Part shown: positions 23,326 to 34,040 of the stretch, one piece after another | Position numbering within the stretch: the first letter of the stretch is position 1 | How the letters are laid out: each line of letters opens with the position of its first letter | The notes under the pieces: generated by a model | The model's database searches: none | Seen by the model: the letters and a program-made list of their open reading frames with translations, nothing else | What the model was told of the DNA's origin: nothing | NCBI GenBank assembly: GCA_902538255.1 | Contig: CACBEJ010000001.1 | Location: 240,021 to 304,020, forward strand | DNA length: 64,000 nt | Direction: 5' to 3' | DNA from: an uncultured Pelagibacteraceae bacterium | GTDB lineage: Bacteria > Pseudomonadota > Alphaproteobacteria > Pelagibacterales > Pelagibacteraceae | Position numbers and translations under genes: made by a program

Positions 23326-24479
23326 TTAAAATAGTTATCTAAAACTTTAGTATAAATTAAAGTTAAAGTTTTTAAATCAGATAAGGAAACACACTCTCCC
23401 ACTTTATGCATGGTTTTACCCACTAATCCAAATTCTAAACACGGAGCTATTTTTCTTATAAATCTAGCATCTGACGTACCACCAGTTGTAGATAGTTTTG
23501 GTTTAATCTTAGTAATTTTCTTAATTGTATTTTGTATCATAAATGTGGTTTTGTTGGGCTTAGTTAAAAAGGCCTCACCAGAAACACTATATTCAATTTT
23601 ATATTTAGATTTATTTTTATTACAAACTTTTTTAATTATTTTGTTTATTTTATTCCTCAATTTGTAAGATGTATGTTTGTTATTAAATCTAATATTAAAG
23701 GAAGCACTAGCTAATCCTGGAATTACATTATCAGCTGAATTATCAATATTTATTTTTGTTATTTCTAAATTTGTAGGTTGAAAATCTTTTGTTCCTTTAT
23801 CAAATCTAATTTCTTTTAACTCTTTTAGAATTTGGACTAAAGCTGTTGACGGATTGTTGGCTCTTTTTGGATAAGCGACATGGCCCTGAATTCCAATGAC
23901 AGATAATTTTCCAGTCATACTACCTCTACGACCAATTTTTATCATTTCTCCAAGTTTATTTGGATTGGTAGGCTCTCCTACCAAGCAAAAATCTATTTTT
24001 TCTTTTCTTTTTCTCAAATATTCAACAACTTTTTTTGTTCCATTAATTGCAATTCCTTCTTCGTCTCCAGTAATTAGAAGACTAATAGACCCACCAAATT
24101 TTTTGTTTTTCTTTAAAAAGACACCTACAGCACTAACAAATGCGGCTATTGAGCTTTTCATATCATTTGCTCCTCTGCCAATTAAGTATCCTTTCTTAAC
24201 AGCAGGTTTGAATGGATTAACAATCCAATCATTTAAATTACCAGGTGGCACTACATCCAAATGGCCTGCATAACAAAAATTAGGGCTTGTGTTACCAAAT
24301 CTTGCATATAGATTTTTTACAGGATAACTATTTATATCTTTGAACTCGAGTATTTTAGTTTTAAATCCAAGTTTTTTTAATTTTTTTTCTAAAAATCTAA
24401 CTACACCAGCATCAGTTTTTGTTACAGATGGAAACCTAATTAGCTCTTTAGCTAATTGTAGTTCTTTTATTTTTTGCAT
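23322..24479 (-). CDS. dapE: Succinyl-diaminopimelate desuccinylase
   Basis: FCYAGHLDVVPPG, GRGANDMKSSIAAFV, TGDEEG, GGTSDARF. Confidence 0.95.
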   Translation of the reverse strand: MQKIKELQLAKELIRFPSVTKTDAGVVRFLEKKLKKLGFKTKILEFKDINSYPVKNLYARFGNTSPNFCYAGHLDVVPPGNLNDWIVNPFKPAVKKGYLIGRGANDMKSSIAAFVSAVGVFLKKNKKFGGSISLLITGDEEGIAINGTKKVVEYLRKRKEKIDFCLVGEPTNPNKLGEMIKIGRRGSMTGKLSVIGIQGHVAYPKRANNPSTALVQILKELKEIRFDKGTKDFQPTNLEITKINIDNSADNVIPGLASASFNIRFNNKHTSYKLRNKINKIIKKVCNKNKSKYKIEYSVSGEAFLTKPNKTTFMIQNTIKKITKIKPKLSTTGGTSDARFIRKIAPCLEFGLVGKTMHKVGECVSLSDLKTLTLIYTKVLDNYFK

Positions 24480-24481
24480 TT

Positions 24482-25309
24482 TTATTCTCTTAAAAGATCA
24501 TTAACTGATGTTTTTGATCTTGTTTTTTCATCTACTTGTTTAATTATTACTGCACAATACAAAGATGGTGCTTGCGGGTTGTTTTTATCTGGCAAAGATC
24601 CTGGAACTACCACTGAATAAGGTGGAATTTTTCCATAAGTTATTTCACCAGTTTTTCTATTAACAATTTTTGTTGATTGCCCAATATACATTCCCATACT
24701 TAGAACAGAGCCTTCTCCAACAATTACACCCTCTACTACTTCAGACATTGCTCCTAAGAAAACATTATCTTCAATAATTGTTGGTAACGCTTGAGCAGGT
24801 TCTAATACACCTCCAACTCCAGTACCAGCTGAGATATGACAATTTTTTCCAATCTGACAGCAACTTCCTGCACGACTGAATGTATCCATCATAGTACCTT
24901 CATCGATGTATGCTCCAATATTTACATAACACGGCATCAATACCGCATTTTTTCCTACAAAAGATCCTTTCCTTACTGGTGAATTAGGCACCATTCTAAA
25001 ACCAGCTTTTTCATGATCTTCTTTCGTCCATCCGGCAGTTTTTCCTTTAAGTAAATGAGCTTTGTCATACCAACTACTATAAGGTCCATTTAAATTTTCC
25101 ATTGGATACATTCTAAAACTTAACATGATAGCTTTTTTAAGATGTTGATGAGTAACCCATTCACCATTAATTTTTTCAGCTACTCTTGATTTTCCACTGT
25201 CTAAATCATCAATAATTTTATTTACAGCATCCTTCAAAGATTTATCTGAATTTTGATTTACTTGATCTTTATTTTCCCAAGCTTCATTTATAATATTTTC
25301 AATACTCAT
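24482..25309 (-). CDS. dapD: Tetrahydrodipicolinate N-succinyltransferase
   Basis: Left-handed beta-helix repeats; MPCYVNIGAYIDEGTMMDTFSRAGSCCQIGKNCHISAGTGVGGVLEP. Confidence 0.96.
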   Translation of the reverse strand: MSIENIINEAWENKDQVNQNSDKSLKDAVNKIIDDLDSGKSRVAEKINGEWVTHQHLKKAIMLSFRMYPMENLNGPYSSWYDKAHLLKGKTAGWTKEDHEKAGFRMVPNSPVRKGSFVGKNAVLMPCYVNIGAYIDEGTMMDTFSRAGSCCQIGKNCHISAGTGVGGVLEPAQALPTIIEDNVFLGAMSEVVEGVIVGEGSVLSMGMYIGQSTKIVNRKTGEITYGKIPPYSVVVPGSLPDKNNPQAPSLYCAVIIKQVDEKTRSKTSVNDLLRE

Positions 25310-25313
25310 AATT

Positions 25314-25985
25314 TTAAGAGTTTTTTAATAACCTTATTTCTTTTAAAAATAAAGAAAGATTTTCTATTTTGTAATCAATATATTCTTCATCAGACTCTTT
25401 TTTACCCCAGTATTGATCATTGATTAACCAAACTGTTTTTGCTCCTCTCTCTTTTCCAATAGATAAATTTTTTGCAATATCTTCTATATAAAGTGTCTCG
25501 GTTGGATCGATTTGAAATTTTTTGACCATAAGGTCAAACGCTTTTGCTGCAGGTTTTGGACTGTATTCAGCATCGACAATATCAAATACACCATCAAATT
25601 GATCATCAATTCCTAAGTGAGTAGTAATATTTTTAACATGTTCTTTGCTACCATTTGTAAAAACAAATTTGTTTAGGTCTATATTTTCTAGTTCATTCCT
25701 TAAAGCAGTATCTTTTTCTAAAAATCCCAAATTAATATCATGAACGTAGTCTAAAAATTCTTTTGGAGGTATATCATGATGGATCATTAAACCGTTAAGA
25801 CTAGTATTATATTTATGAAAATAATTTGTTTGTAATTCTTTTGCTTCTTTTAAATCTACATTCAATTTATTTGAAATGTATTGGGTCATTTTTTTACTGA
25901 CCTGTCCAAACACTCCTTCAAGATCAGCGTACAGTACACCGTCACAATCAAATAAAATGTTCTTAATATTTTTTAATTCTTTCAT
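25314..25985 (-). CDS. HAD-family pyrimidine 5'-nucleotidase-like hydrolase
   Basis: NILFDCDGVLYAD, FVFTNGSKEHV, LYIEDIAKNL. Confidence 0.8.
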   Translation of the reverse strand: MKELKNIKNILFDCDGVLYADLEGVFGQVSKKMTQYISNKLNVDLKEAKELQTNYFHKYNTSLNGLMIHHDIPPKEFLDYVHDINLGFLEKDTALRNELENIDLNKFVFTNGSKEHVKNITTHLGIDDQFDGVFDIVDAEYSPKPAAKAFDLMVKKFQIDPTETLYIEDIAKNLSIGKERGAKTVWLINDQYWGKKESDEEYIDYKIENLSLFLKEIRLLKNS

Positions 25986-26830
25986 TGTCTTATTAAGGTT
26001 CCTGACCCTTTATCAGAGAAAATTTCCCATAAACATGAATGTGGCTTTGTTCCATTAATTATACCGACCGCAGTAACACCATTATTAATTGCATCTAAGC
26101 AGGCATTTATTTTAGGTATCATACCCTCAGTAATAGTTTCGTCTTTAATCATTTCCAAAATTTCTGATGAAGAAATTTCTTCTATTAGTTTTTTGTTTTT
26201 ATCTAGAACACCATCTACGTTTGTCATCAACAATAGTCTTCTAGATTTTAAGGATTTTGCTACTGCCATCGCAGCTGTATCTCCATTAATATTATATGTT
26301 TGATTCTCTTTCCCTAAGCCTAATGGTGAAATTATAGGAATTTTATGTTGATTAATTACATTAAATATTTGTTCGTTATTTATCTCGCTCGGTATACCTA
26401 CAAATCCTAGCTCTTCTGCTTCTGGTATAGTTTTTATAATGTTATTTTTTTTTGTGTGAATAGAGATTGCTTCTGTTCCTTTGTCTTTTAAGGAACTAAC
26501 AATATCATCATTAAAATCGATCAAAACAGACTCAACAATATTAATTATATTTTTATCTGTTACCCTTAGTCCTCGTATAAATTTTGATTTAATATTTGAT
26601 TTTTGTAGCTCTCTTTTTATTCTAGGTCCACCACCGTGTACCACAACAATTGCAAGGCCCAATTTATTTAAAACACTAAGATCAGTTATAAAGTTATTAA
26701 ATACGTTTCTATCAATTAAAACGTTTCCACCATATTTAATTACTATTAAATCATTTTTGTATTTTTCAATATATTTGTTTACTTCATTAAATGGTGGCCC
26801 ATCTTTAGGTAATATATCTTTAAGGTCCAT
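25982..26830 (-). CDS. argB: Acetylglutamate kinase
   Basis: VIKYGGNVL, VVVHGGGPRI, NGDTAAMAVAKSL. Confidence 0.96.
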   Translation of the reverse strand: MDLKDILPKDGPPFNEVNKYIEKYKNDLIVIKYGGNVLIDRNVFNNFITDLSVLNKLGLAIVVVHGGGPRIKRELQKSNIKSKFIRGLRVTDKNIINIVESVLIDFNDDIVSSLKDKGTEAISIHTKKNNIIKTIPEAEELGFVGIPSEINNEQIFNVINQHKIPIISPLGLGKENQTYNINGDTAAMAVAKSLKSRRLLLMTNVDGVLDKNKKLIEEISSSEILEMIKDETITEGMIPKINACLDAINNGVTAVGIINGTKPHSCLWEIFSDKGSGTLIRQ

Positions 26831-26847
26831 TTATTATTTTTAAATTA

Positions 26848-28527
26848 TTAGGTTACAGTTTTAACTGTTGTACGTTTCATAATAACAACCTGCTGAGCCA
26901 TCGTTAAAATATTATTAACTGTCCAATAAATTACTAGCCCACTTGGGAACGGTGCAAGAATTACCGTTAAAAATAAAGGGAAGAACATAAATATTTTTGC
27001 CTGAATTGGATCTGTTGGAGCTGGATTTAACTTCTGTTGCACCCACATACTGACCCCCATAGCGACAGGCCATGCTCCAATAACAAGGAAAGAGGGCACA
27101 TCATATGGAAACAATCCAAATAAATTAAATATAGATGTAGGATCTTTAGCACTCAAATCTTGGATCCAACCATAGAAAGGCATGTGACGCATTTCTATCG
27201 TTACAAATAAAACTTTATACAAAGCGAAAAATACAGGTATTTGAATTAAAATTGGCAAACAACCAGACATGGGATTTACTTTTTCCTTTTTATAAAGAGC
27301 CATCATTGCTTGTTGTAATTTCATTTTGTCGTCTTTGTGTACTTCCTTAAGTCTTGTCATCTCAGGCTGGAGAGCTTTCATTTTAGCCATGCTTCTGAAT
27401 GAAAAATTAGCAAGTGGAAAAAATGCTACACGAATACAAACAGTTACAGCAATAATTGCCAATCCATAATTACCAAATATTTTAAAGAAATATTCTAAAG
27501 CAGTGAACAGAGGACGTGTTAAAAAGTATAAGAAACCCCAATCAATCGTAAGATCAAATTTATCAATTTTTAAAGTTTCTGCGTACCCATCAATTACGTC
27601 AACTCTTTTTGCAGCTACTATTATTTGCAAGTATTCTTCTATATAGGAATTTCCAATTAACTCTAATGGTTCTGTTGTAACGAAGTTTATTCTGTACTTG
27701 TTTTTGTAATCCATTGTAGTTTTAAATTCTTTTTCTCTTGGTGGAATAAGTGTTGATATGTAATATTTATCTCCTAAACCCAACCATCCCTTTTGAGCCG
27801 TTCTTGAAAATTTTTTCTCTTCAATATCATCATAATCTTCCTCAATTAATTCTTCGTCTAATGTGGCGATAGGGCCCTCATGAAGAATATAAAAGTCGGT
27901 TAAGCCTTCTGGAATTTGATTTCTTATAATTTGTCCATAAGAATAGAAGTCGTAGTTTTTATCAGTAGAATTTATAACCCTTTGTTTTATGGTGAATAAA
28001 AACTTATCATCTAAAGCAATTTCTTTTTCAAAAGTAATTCCTTGGTCATTTGTCCAACTTAGTTTAATAGGAGATTGATCTGTTAATTTATTATTCCCAG
28101 AAACCGACCAAATTGAATCTGCATTTGGAATATCAATATTTTTATCAGTAGTAATAAAACCACTTTCTATTACATACCCTTCTTTAGAACTTCGTGGTGC
28201 AAGGAATTTTACTTTTTCATCACTTTCTAGGCTGACATTGTATTCTTTGAAAGTAAGATCATCTATTGCAGCTCCTTTTAAAGAAATAGATCCAATAATA
28301 CTTTGATTTTCAAATAAAACTCTTTCACTTTCTTTCAAAGCATCTTCCCTAGAGATTTCATTTACTTTTTCTTTTTGATCAAGACTTGGTGCATCTGAAT
28401 TTTGTTCAGTTTTAGTTTTTTTAGCTAAATTTTCTTTTGTTGTTGGAGGTGGTGCAAAAAATAATGAATATAATATGATTACTGCAGCTGATAAACTTAT
28501 GGCAGCAATAATATTACGAGTATCCAT
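26848..28527 (-). CDS. yidC: Membrane protein insertase YidC
   Basis: Long periplasmic domain; KEKVNPMSGCLPILIQIPVFFALYKVLF; VIYWTVNNILTMAQQ. Confidence 0.97.
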   Translation of the reverse strand: MDTRNIIAAISLSAAVIILYSLFFAPPPTTKENLAKKTKTEQNSDAPSLDQKEKVNEISREDALKESERVLFENQSIIGSISLKGAAIDDLTFKEYNVSLESDEKVKFLAPRSSKEGYVIESGFITTDKNIDIPNADSIWSVSGNNKLTDQSPIKLSWTNDQGITFEKEIALDDKFLFTIKQRVINSTDKNYDFYSYGQIIRNQIPEGLTDFYILHEGPIATLDEELIEEDYDDIEEKKFSRTAQKGWLGLGDKYYISTLIPPREKEFKTTMDYKNKYRINFVTTEPLELIGNSYIEEYLQIIVAAKRVDVIDGYAETLKIDKFDLTIDWGFLYFLTRPLFTALEYFFKIFGNYGLAIIAVTVCIRVAFFPLANFSFRSMAKMKALQPEMTRLKEVHKDDKMKLQQAMMALYKKEKVNPMSGCLPILIQIPVFFALYKVLFVTIEMRHMPFYGWIQDLSAKDPTSIFNLFGLFPYDVPSFLVIGAWPVAMGVSMWVQQKLNPAPTDPIQAKIFMFFPLFLTVILAPFPSGLVIYWTVNNILTMAQQVVIMKRTTVKTVT

Positions 28528-28778
28528 TATTTATTATCCTTTATTTCTTTTTTAACTGGATCAAATCCTTCGCCACCTCCTAAAAATTTTATTGGATGGC
28601 AGGACAAAATTCTTTTTATACTCATAAATAAACCTTTAAAAAAACCGTATTCTTTTAAAGCATCTACGCTGTATTCAGAGCATGTTGGTAAATATCTACA
28701 AGAATGACCCAATAATGGACTAATCAAATATTTATAGGCTTTGATAAATTTAATTAAAATTAAAGTAAATATATTCAT
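28527..28778 (-). CDS. yidD: Membrane protein insertion efficiency factor
   Basis: [27 protein letters not shown]. Confidence 0.95.
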   Translation of the reverse strand: MNIFTLILIKFIKAYKYLISPLLGHSCRYLPTCSEYSVDALKEYGFFKGLFMSIKRILSCHPIKFLGGGEGFDPVKKEIKDNK

Positions 28779-29119
28779 TATTTTATTTTTGCAAAATCTT
28801 GAAAAAGAGTTTCTTTTATAATTTTGTATTCATTATTTAGCATAGAAGACTTAGCTATAACAAGAAATGAATAATCAAAGTTTATCTCTACTTTTTTAAC
28901 AGCTTCATTCATAATGTTTCTTAATCTTCTTTTAATTTTATTTCTCTTTACGGCATTACCAATTTTTTTTTTAGTCACAAAACTGATATTTAGTCTTTTT
29001 TTATCTTTATTTAATAATTTTCCAAAAAAAATACTTGCATATTTATTGGTAATCTTTTTTTGTTTAAGTAAATTTTTAAATTCTTTATTTTTTGAAAGAG
29101 CAAGTATTTTGCTTTTCAT
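28778..29119 (-). CDS. rnpA: Ribonuclease P protein component
   Basis: [24 protein letters not shown]. Confidence 0.95.
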   Translation of the reverse strand: MKSKILALSKNKEFKNLLKQKKITNKYASIFFGKLLNKDKKRLNISFVTKKKIGNAVKRNKIKRRLRNIMNEAVKKVEINFDYSFLVIAKSSMLNNEYKIIKETLFQDFAKIK

Positions 29120-29123
29120 TGTT

Positions 29124-29264
29124 CTATACAGAAACAGTTAGTGATTTTCTTCCTCTTGCTCTTCTTCTAGCCAAAAGTTTTTTACCACCTTTAGTTTTCA
29201 TTTTTGAACGAAAGCCGTGTTTTCGAGCTCTTTTTTTATTTGAGGGTTGATAAGTTCTTTTCAT
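29124..29264 (-). CDS. rpmH: 50S ribosomal protein L34 (missing from ORF track)
   Basis: Hand translation: [46 protein letters not shown]. Confidence 0.97.
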   Translation of the reverse strand: MKRTYQPSNKKRARKHGFRSKMKTKGGKKLLARRRARGRKSLTVSV

Positions 29265-29361
29265 AATTAGATTTGATATAGTTTTTTATAATTTTTGCCC
29301 CTTTATATTAGTAATAATTAAAATAGCAAATAGAAGATTTAGCATTAAAATAAGAAGAATC

Positions 29362-30084
29362 ATGGAAAATACAAAAAAAATTAAATTATTCATTGGTTTG
29401 TCTTATTTACTAATTGTTTGCATATTTTTGTATTTCTTTTTTTCAAAGTTTAGTCTCTCAGAAGTTACATCCTATGATTTTCTAAGAGATAACCAATCTT
29501 ATTTTTTTGAACTAAAAAAATCCAACTTATTTTTAATTTCTTTTATTTTTTTAGCATTAACTATTCTTTGGGTTTTCCCTTTTTTAGGATTTGGATCTCC
29601 AGTTGCTTTAATGGGTGGTTTTATATTTGGAAAATGGATAGGGACACTTGTTGTTGTTTTAGGCTTGAGTATTGGTGCTACTTTTTTATACATTTTTGGA
29701 AATTATTTTTTAAAACAGTTAATTAGAGAAAAGTTTTTAAATAAGTTTCAAAAATTAGAAATAAGATTTAAACAATCTGAATTTATTTATTTATTAATTT
29801 ACCGTTTTATAGGTGGTATACCTTGGCAGCTAAGCTGTCTTTTACCAACCTTATTTAATGTTAAGGTTATAAATTTTTTCTTTGCTACATTAATTGGAAT
29901 AATTCCTCAAATTTTTTTAGCAGTTTCTATTGGTAGTGGATTAGAAAAAATTATAGACGAAAATGCTGAAGTACCAGGAATAACTGATATAATATTTTCA
30001 CCTGATATATATGTTCCTATTACAGCTTTCTTTATTTTAATTCTGATTACGATATTTTTAAGAAAGTTTTTTTATAAAAATTAG
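29362..30084 (+). CDS. TVP38/TMEM64 (DedA-like) family membrane protein
   Basis: GFGSPVALMGGFIFGKWIGTLVVVLGLSIGATFLYIFGNY, YRFIGGIPWQLSCLLPTLFNV. Confidence 0.82.
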   Translation: MENTKKIKLFIGLSYLLIVCIFLYFFFSKFSLSEVTSYDFLRDNQSYFFELKKSNLFLISFIFLALTILWVFPFLGFGSPVALMGGFIFGKWIGTLVVVLGLSIGATFLYIFGNYFLKQLIREKFLNKFQKLEIRFKQSEFIYLLIYRFIGGIPWQLSCLLPTLFNVKVINFFFATLIGIIPQIFLAVSIGSGLEKIIDENAEVPGITDIIFSPDIYVPITAFFILILITIFLRKFFYKN

Positions 30085-30158
30085 TGGTGCTCCCACCCTG
30101 TACTGACCAGGGAACTAGTCATTACCAATGACTTGTTATACCATTTAACTACAGGAGC
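30085..30158 (-). tRNA. tRNA-Thr (anticodon GGU) with atypical T-loop
   Basis: Reverse complement GCTCCTG TA GTTA AATGGTA TAAC A AGTCA TTGGTAA TGACT AGTT CCCTG GTCAGTA CAGGG TGGGAGC A CCA folds as a full cloverleaf. Confidence 0.85.
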
Positions 30159-30257
30159 TTAGAGACAAATTGTATTTTATTGATAATAAAGCATTTTTTT
30201 CAAATTATTGCCTTAATTTTTTGATGAATATGATTTATATCTATTTTAGGAAATGTT

Positions 30258-30458
30258 ATGGGAATTCATTACGATTACAAATCAACTAAAGGTAATAAGC
30301 TTATGGAAAAGCAAGCCAAAAGAGAGAGAAAGCTTGCTGAAAAAAAAGCTAAACGTTTAGCTAAAGAAGGCCCAAAAAATGAAAAAGAAAAAGGACCTGC
30401 ACTAGATCCCAATAAACCAATTTCTTTAGATTTTCTTACTAATCCAAACAAAGAATGA
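30258..30458 (+). CDS. Small basic protein, unknown function
   Basis: 66 aa MGIHYDYKSTKGNKLMEKQAKRERKLAEKKAKRLAKEG...; upstream of dcd. Confidence 0.6.
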   Translation: MGIHYDYKSTKGNKLMEKQAKRERKLAEKKAKRLAKEGPKNEKEKGPALDPNKPISLDFLTNPNKE

Positions 30459-30565
30459 GTTTAAAAGAAAAAAATGAGCGTTTAAGCTTGGCGCTTAGAA
30501 AAAATTTGAAGAAAAGAAAGCTTTTCCAAAAGAAGAATAAAAAGAAAAATGATACTAAACGATAA
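30455..30565 (+). CDS. Very small basic protein (36 aa), unknown function
   Basis: MSLKEKNERLSLALRKNLKKRKLFQKKNKKKNDTKR*; ATG overlaps upstream stop, 3' end overlaps dcd start; below ORF-track cutoff. Confidence 0.5.
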   Translation: MSLKEKNERLSLALRKNLKKRKLFQKKNKKKNDTKR

Positions 30566-31100
30566 GCAAATAATAAAATTAGCAGAGGAACATGAAATGA
30601 TTAGTCCTTTCGTGAATAAAAGTGTTGCTAATGGAATTAGTCATGGCGTTAATCCGTTTGGTTATGATCTTCGTTGTGGATCTGAATTTAAAATTTTTAC
30701 AAATATTAAAGGAGCTACAGCAGACCCAAAAAATTTCAGTGAAGATAATTTTATTACAGTAAAAGATGAAGAATCTATTTTAATTCCACCCAATAGTTTT
30801 GCACTTGCTGCGAGTCTTGAATATTTTAAAATGCCAAGAAATGTTACTGGTCTTGTTACAGCAAAATCAACTTATGCAAGGTGTGGTTTAGGTGTTCCAC
30901 CAACTGTACTAGAGGCAGGTTGGGAAGGTGTTTTAGTTTTAGAATTCTCAAATCATACTTCGAATAGCATCAGGCTTTATGCAAATAGCGGTGCAGCCCA
31001 AATCCTTTTTTTTAAAGGAGAACAGCCAGAAGTTTCTTATGCTGACAGAGATGGAAAATATCAAGGTCAAACAGGAATTACTTTAGCAAAATCAAAATAA
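30549..31100 (+). CDS. dcd: dCTP deaminase
   Basis: NPFGYDLRCGSEF, TAKSTYARCGLGVPPTVLEAGWEGVLVLEFSN. Confidence 0.96.
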   Translation: MILNDKQIIKLAEEHEMISPFVNKSVANGISHGVNPFGYDLRCGSEFKIFTNIKGATADPKNFSEDNFITVKDEESILIPPNSFALAASLEYFKMPRNVTGLVTAKSTYARCGLGVPPTVLEAGWEGVLVLEFSNHTSNSIRLYANSGAAQILFFKGEQPEVSYADRDGKYQGQTGITLAKSK

Positions 31101-31103
31101 TTT

Positions 31104-32363
31104 ATGGATAAGTTTCAAATTAAAGGCCCTTGCAAAATCAAGGGTGAAGTTGAAATTTCTGGAGCGAAAAATAGTGCTCTTGTCTTACTTGCTGCAACTC
31201 TTTTATTCGACAAACCTGTAACTTTAAAAAATTTACCTAGAGTAAGAGATATAGATACAATGTTAAATTTATTGAAGTCTCTAGGCTCTAAAATAATTTT
31301 ATCTAAAGACAAGAAAATTGTAAAAATTCAAAATCAAAAAAAGATGAAAACATTAGCTAAGTATTCACTTGTCAAAACAATGAGAGCATCCATACTTGTC
31401 TTAGGACCATTAATATCAAAATTTCATAAATCAATTACATCATATCCTGGTGGCTGTAATATTGGATCCCGTCCAGTTAATTATCATCTATCAGCTTTAA
31501 AAAAACTTGGTATGCAATATGAAATTAAACAGGGTTATATTCATGCAAAATCTAATGGAAGATTAAATGGTGCAAAAATAAATTTTCCAGGAATAAGTGT
31601 AGGTACTACAGAAAATACGATTCTTGCAGCTTCTTTAGCTAGTGGAAAAACAACTTTAAAAAATTGTGCAATTGAACCTGAGATAAAAGATCTTACAAAT
31701 TTTTTAAATGCTGCAGGAGCTAAAATTAAATGGAGTGGAAGAACTTGCTCAATTACTGGAGTTAAGTCACTAAAAGAAGTTAACTATTCAGTCATGGGAG
31801 ATAGAATAGAGGCAGGTACATTTTGTATCGCTGCTACATTAGCTGAAGGTGATTTACAGATAAAAAATTTCAATCCAAAAAATATAGCTACAGAGTTAAA
31901 ATTATTAAAAAAAGTAGGTGCAAAATTTAACACTTTTGAAAATAAAATTTTCATCAAAGGACCGAAAAAAATTAAGCCAATTAAAAATATTAAAACAAAA
32001 GAATGGCCTGGTGTAGCAACAGATATGCAGAGCCAATTAATGGTGCTAATGTGCAAAGCTAATGGTCAGAGTTCAATTACTGAAAATATATTTGAAAACA
32101 GATTTTTACATGTTGGTGAGCTTCAAAGACTTGGAGCTAAAATAAAAATTAAAAATAGTACTGCTACCATAGAGGGAAATACTAATTTTATTGGTGCCGA
32201 ATTGATGTCTAGTGACTTGAGAGCAAGTGTTGCTTTAGTATTGGCCGCAATGGTTTCTAATGGCAAATCTGTAATTAATCGTATTTATCATTTAGATAGA
32301 GGGTATGAAAAATTAGAAAATAAACTTAAAAAAATTGGTGTTAAAATCAAAAGATTAAAATAG
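31104..32363 (+). CDS. murA: UDP-N-acetylglucosamine 1-carboxyvinyltransferase
   Basis: EISGAKNSALVLLAATLL, MRASILVLGPL, GCNIGSRPVNYHL. Confidence 0.97.
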   Translation: MDKFQIKGPCKIKGEVEISGAKNSALVLLAATLLFDKPVTLKNLPRVRDIDTMLNLLKSLGSKIILSKDKKIVKIQNQKKMKTLAKYSLVKTMRASILVLGPLISKFHKSITSYPGGCNIGSRPVNYHLSALKKLGMQYEIKQGYIHAKSNGRLNGAKINFPGISVGTTENTILAASLASGKTTLKNCAIEPEIKDLTNFLNAAGAKIKWSGRTCSITGVKSLKEVNYSVMGDRIEAGTFCIAATLAEGDLQIKNFNPKNIATELKLLKKVGAKFNTFENKIFIKGPKKIKPIKNIKTKEWPGVATDMQSQLMVLMCKANGQSSITENIFENRFLHVGELQRLGAKIKIKNSTATIEGNTNFIGAELMSSDLRASVALVLAAMVSNGKSVINRIYHLDRGYEKLENKLKKIGVKIKRLK

Positions 32364-32752
32364 TGAAATATTTAGCTAAAATTATTGCAAGTGATCAAGA
32401 GGGTTTGCAGATGATTTCAACTTGCAGTTCAGCAGCTAAAGTCAAAATTTCAGAAATTAAGTATCTTGCATCTAATAAAGTATTTTTATTGTCAATCGAA
32501 AGAACTAAAGTTGAAAATGAAAATGAGGATAAAAAGGTTAATAGCATATTGAGATTTGATTTTATTGATAAAGTAAGATCAAAGAACATAGATCAATCAA
32601 ACCAAGAAGCAATTTTAGAATTAGTAGGTATAGATTATTTGAAAAATAATGATGTTTATGAAATAAATCTTATTTTTAAAAATAATTCTCATATTGCTTT
32701 AAGCACAGAAACTATTGAAGCAAGATTAGAGGATCAAAGTGAGATTAAATAA
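32363..32752 (+). CDS. DUF2948-like protein, GTG start
   Basis: Position between murA and hisD typical of alphaproteobacterial DUF2948; ISTCSSAAKVKISEIKYLASNKVFLLSIERTK. Confidence 0.65.
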   Translation: MKYLAKIIASDQEGLQMISTCSSAAKVKISEIKYLASNKVFLLSIERTKVENENEDKKVNSILRFDFIDKVRSKNIDQSNQEAILELVGIDYLKNNDVYEINLIFKNNSHIALSTETIEARLEDQSEIK

Positions 32753-32754
32753 TT

Positions 32755-34038
32755 ATGAAGATATTAAATAGTAAAAGTAAAAATTTTGATAAATTATTAA
32801 AGAATTTGCTTTTACAAAGAAAGAAAAAAATTGAGTCAAACTCTGTTTCTGTAACAAATATAATTAAAGATGTTAAAAAAAATGGAGATAAAGCATTATT
32901 AAAATATGAGAAAAAATTTAATCAAAACAACATAATTATTCCAAGTTCAAAACAAATAAAGAAATCTATAAATTCACTTGATAAAAAAGTAAAGAAAGCA
33001 ATTGATAGGGCTTATAATAGAATTTATAAATTTCATTCACTTCAAAAATTTAAAAATATTTCTTATACAGATAAATTAAAAAACAAACTTGAATATAAAT
33101 ACGTACCTTTAGAGTCAGTTGCAATTTATGTTCCTGGTTCTACAGCTTCATACCCATCGAGTGTGTTGATGAATGCTATTCCAGCAATTGTAGCAGGTGT
33201 TAAGAGAATAGTTATGATTAATCCAGGCTATAAAGGAAAACAAAATCCAGCCGTATTATACGCTGCAAAAATATGTAAAATAAAAGAAATTTATTCTATC
33301 GGGGGCCCTTCTGCTATTGCAGCAGTATCTTATGGTACTAAAAAAATTAAAAAAGTTCATAAAATAGTTGGTCCAGGAAACGCATATGTTGCAGCAGCAA
33401 AAAAAGAAGTTTTTGGAGTTGTTGGAATTGAAGGTATGACTGCAGGACCTTCAGAGGTAACAATCGTTTGTGACAAATTCTCAAATCCCGAATGGGTTGC
33501 AAGTGATTTAATTGGGCAAGCCGAACATGATATTCTTGCACAATGTATTTTGATTTCAAAAGATAAAAATTTGCTAGATAGAGTCAAAATTGAAATCACT
33601 AAACAATTAAAAGAAATTCCAAGAGCTTCTGTTGCAAGAAGAAGTTTAATTAATAATGGAATTCTTATGCATATTTCCTCAGACGCTAAAATAACAAGTG
33701 TTGTAAATAAAATTGCACCAGAACATTTAGAATTAAATATTAAAAATTATAAATCGTTAGTTTCAAAAATAAAAAATTCAGGATCAATATGTTTAGGAAA
33801 ATATGCAGTGATGGCAATGACTGATTATAATGTTGGATCAAACCATGTGTTACCAACTAATGGTTCTGCAAAATACTCAAGCGGTATAAGTGTAAATGAA
33901 TTTTATAAAAGGATTTCATACATAAACTTATCAAAAAAGGGTATTGAAAGTCTTGGACCATCAGTTATAACACTTGCAAATTACGAAGGGTTGGTTGGAC
34001 ACGCTCAATCTGTAGTAAAACGAATAAGGAGAAAATAA
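32755..34038 (+). CDS. hisD: Histidinol dehydrogenase
   Basis: [51 protein letters not shown]. Confidence 0.97.
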   Translation: MKILNSKSKNFDKLLKNLLLQRKKKIESNSVSVTNIIKDVKKNGDKALLKYEKKFNQNNIIIPSSKQIKKSINSLDKKVKKAIDRAYNRIYKFHSLQKFKNISYTDKLKNKLEYKYVPLESVAIYVPGSTASYPSSVLMNAIPAIVAGVKRIVMINPGYKGKQNPAVLYAAKICKIKEIYSIGGPSAIAAVSYGTKKIKKVHKIVGPGNAYVAAAKKEVFGVVGIEGMTAGPSEVTIVCDKFSNPEWVASDLIGQAEHDILAQCILISKDKNLLDRVKIEITKQLKEIPRASVARRSLINNGILMHISSDAKITSVVNKIAPEHLELNIKNYKSLVSKIKNSGSICLGKYAVMAMTDYNVGSNHVLPTNGSAKYSSGISVNEFYKRISYINLSKKGIESLGPSVITLANYEGLVGHAQSVVKRIRRK

Positions 34039-34040
34039 AT

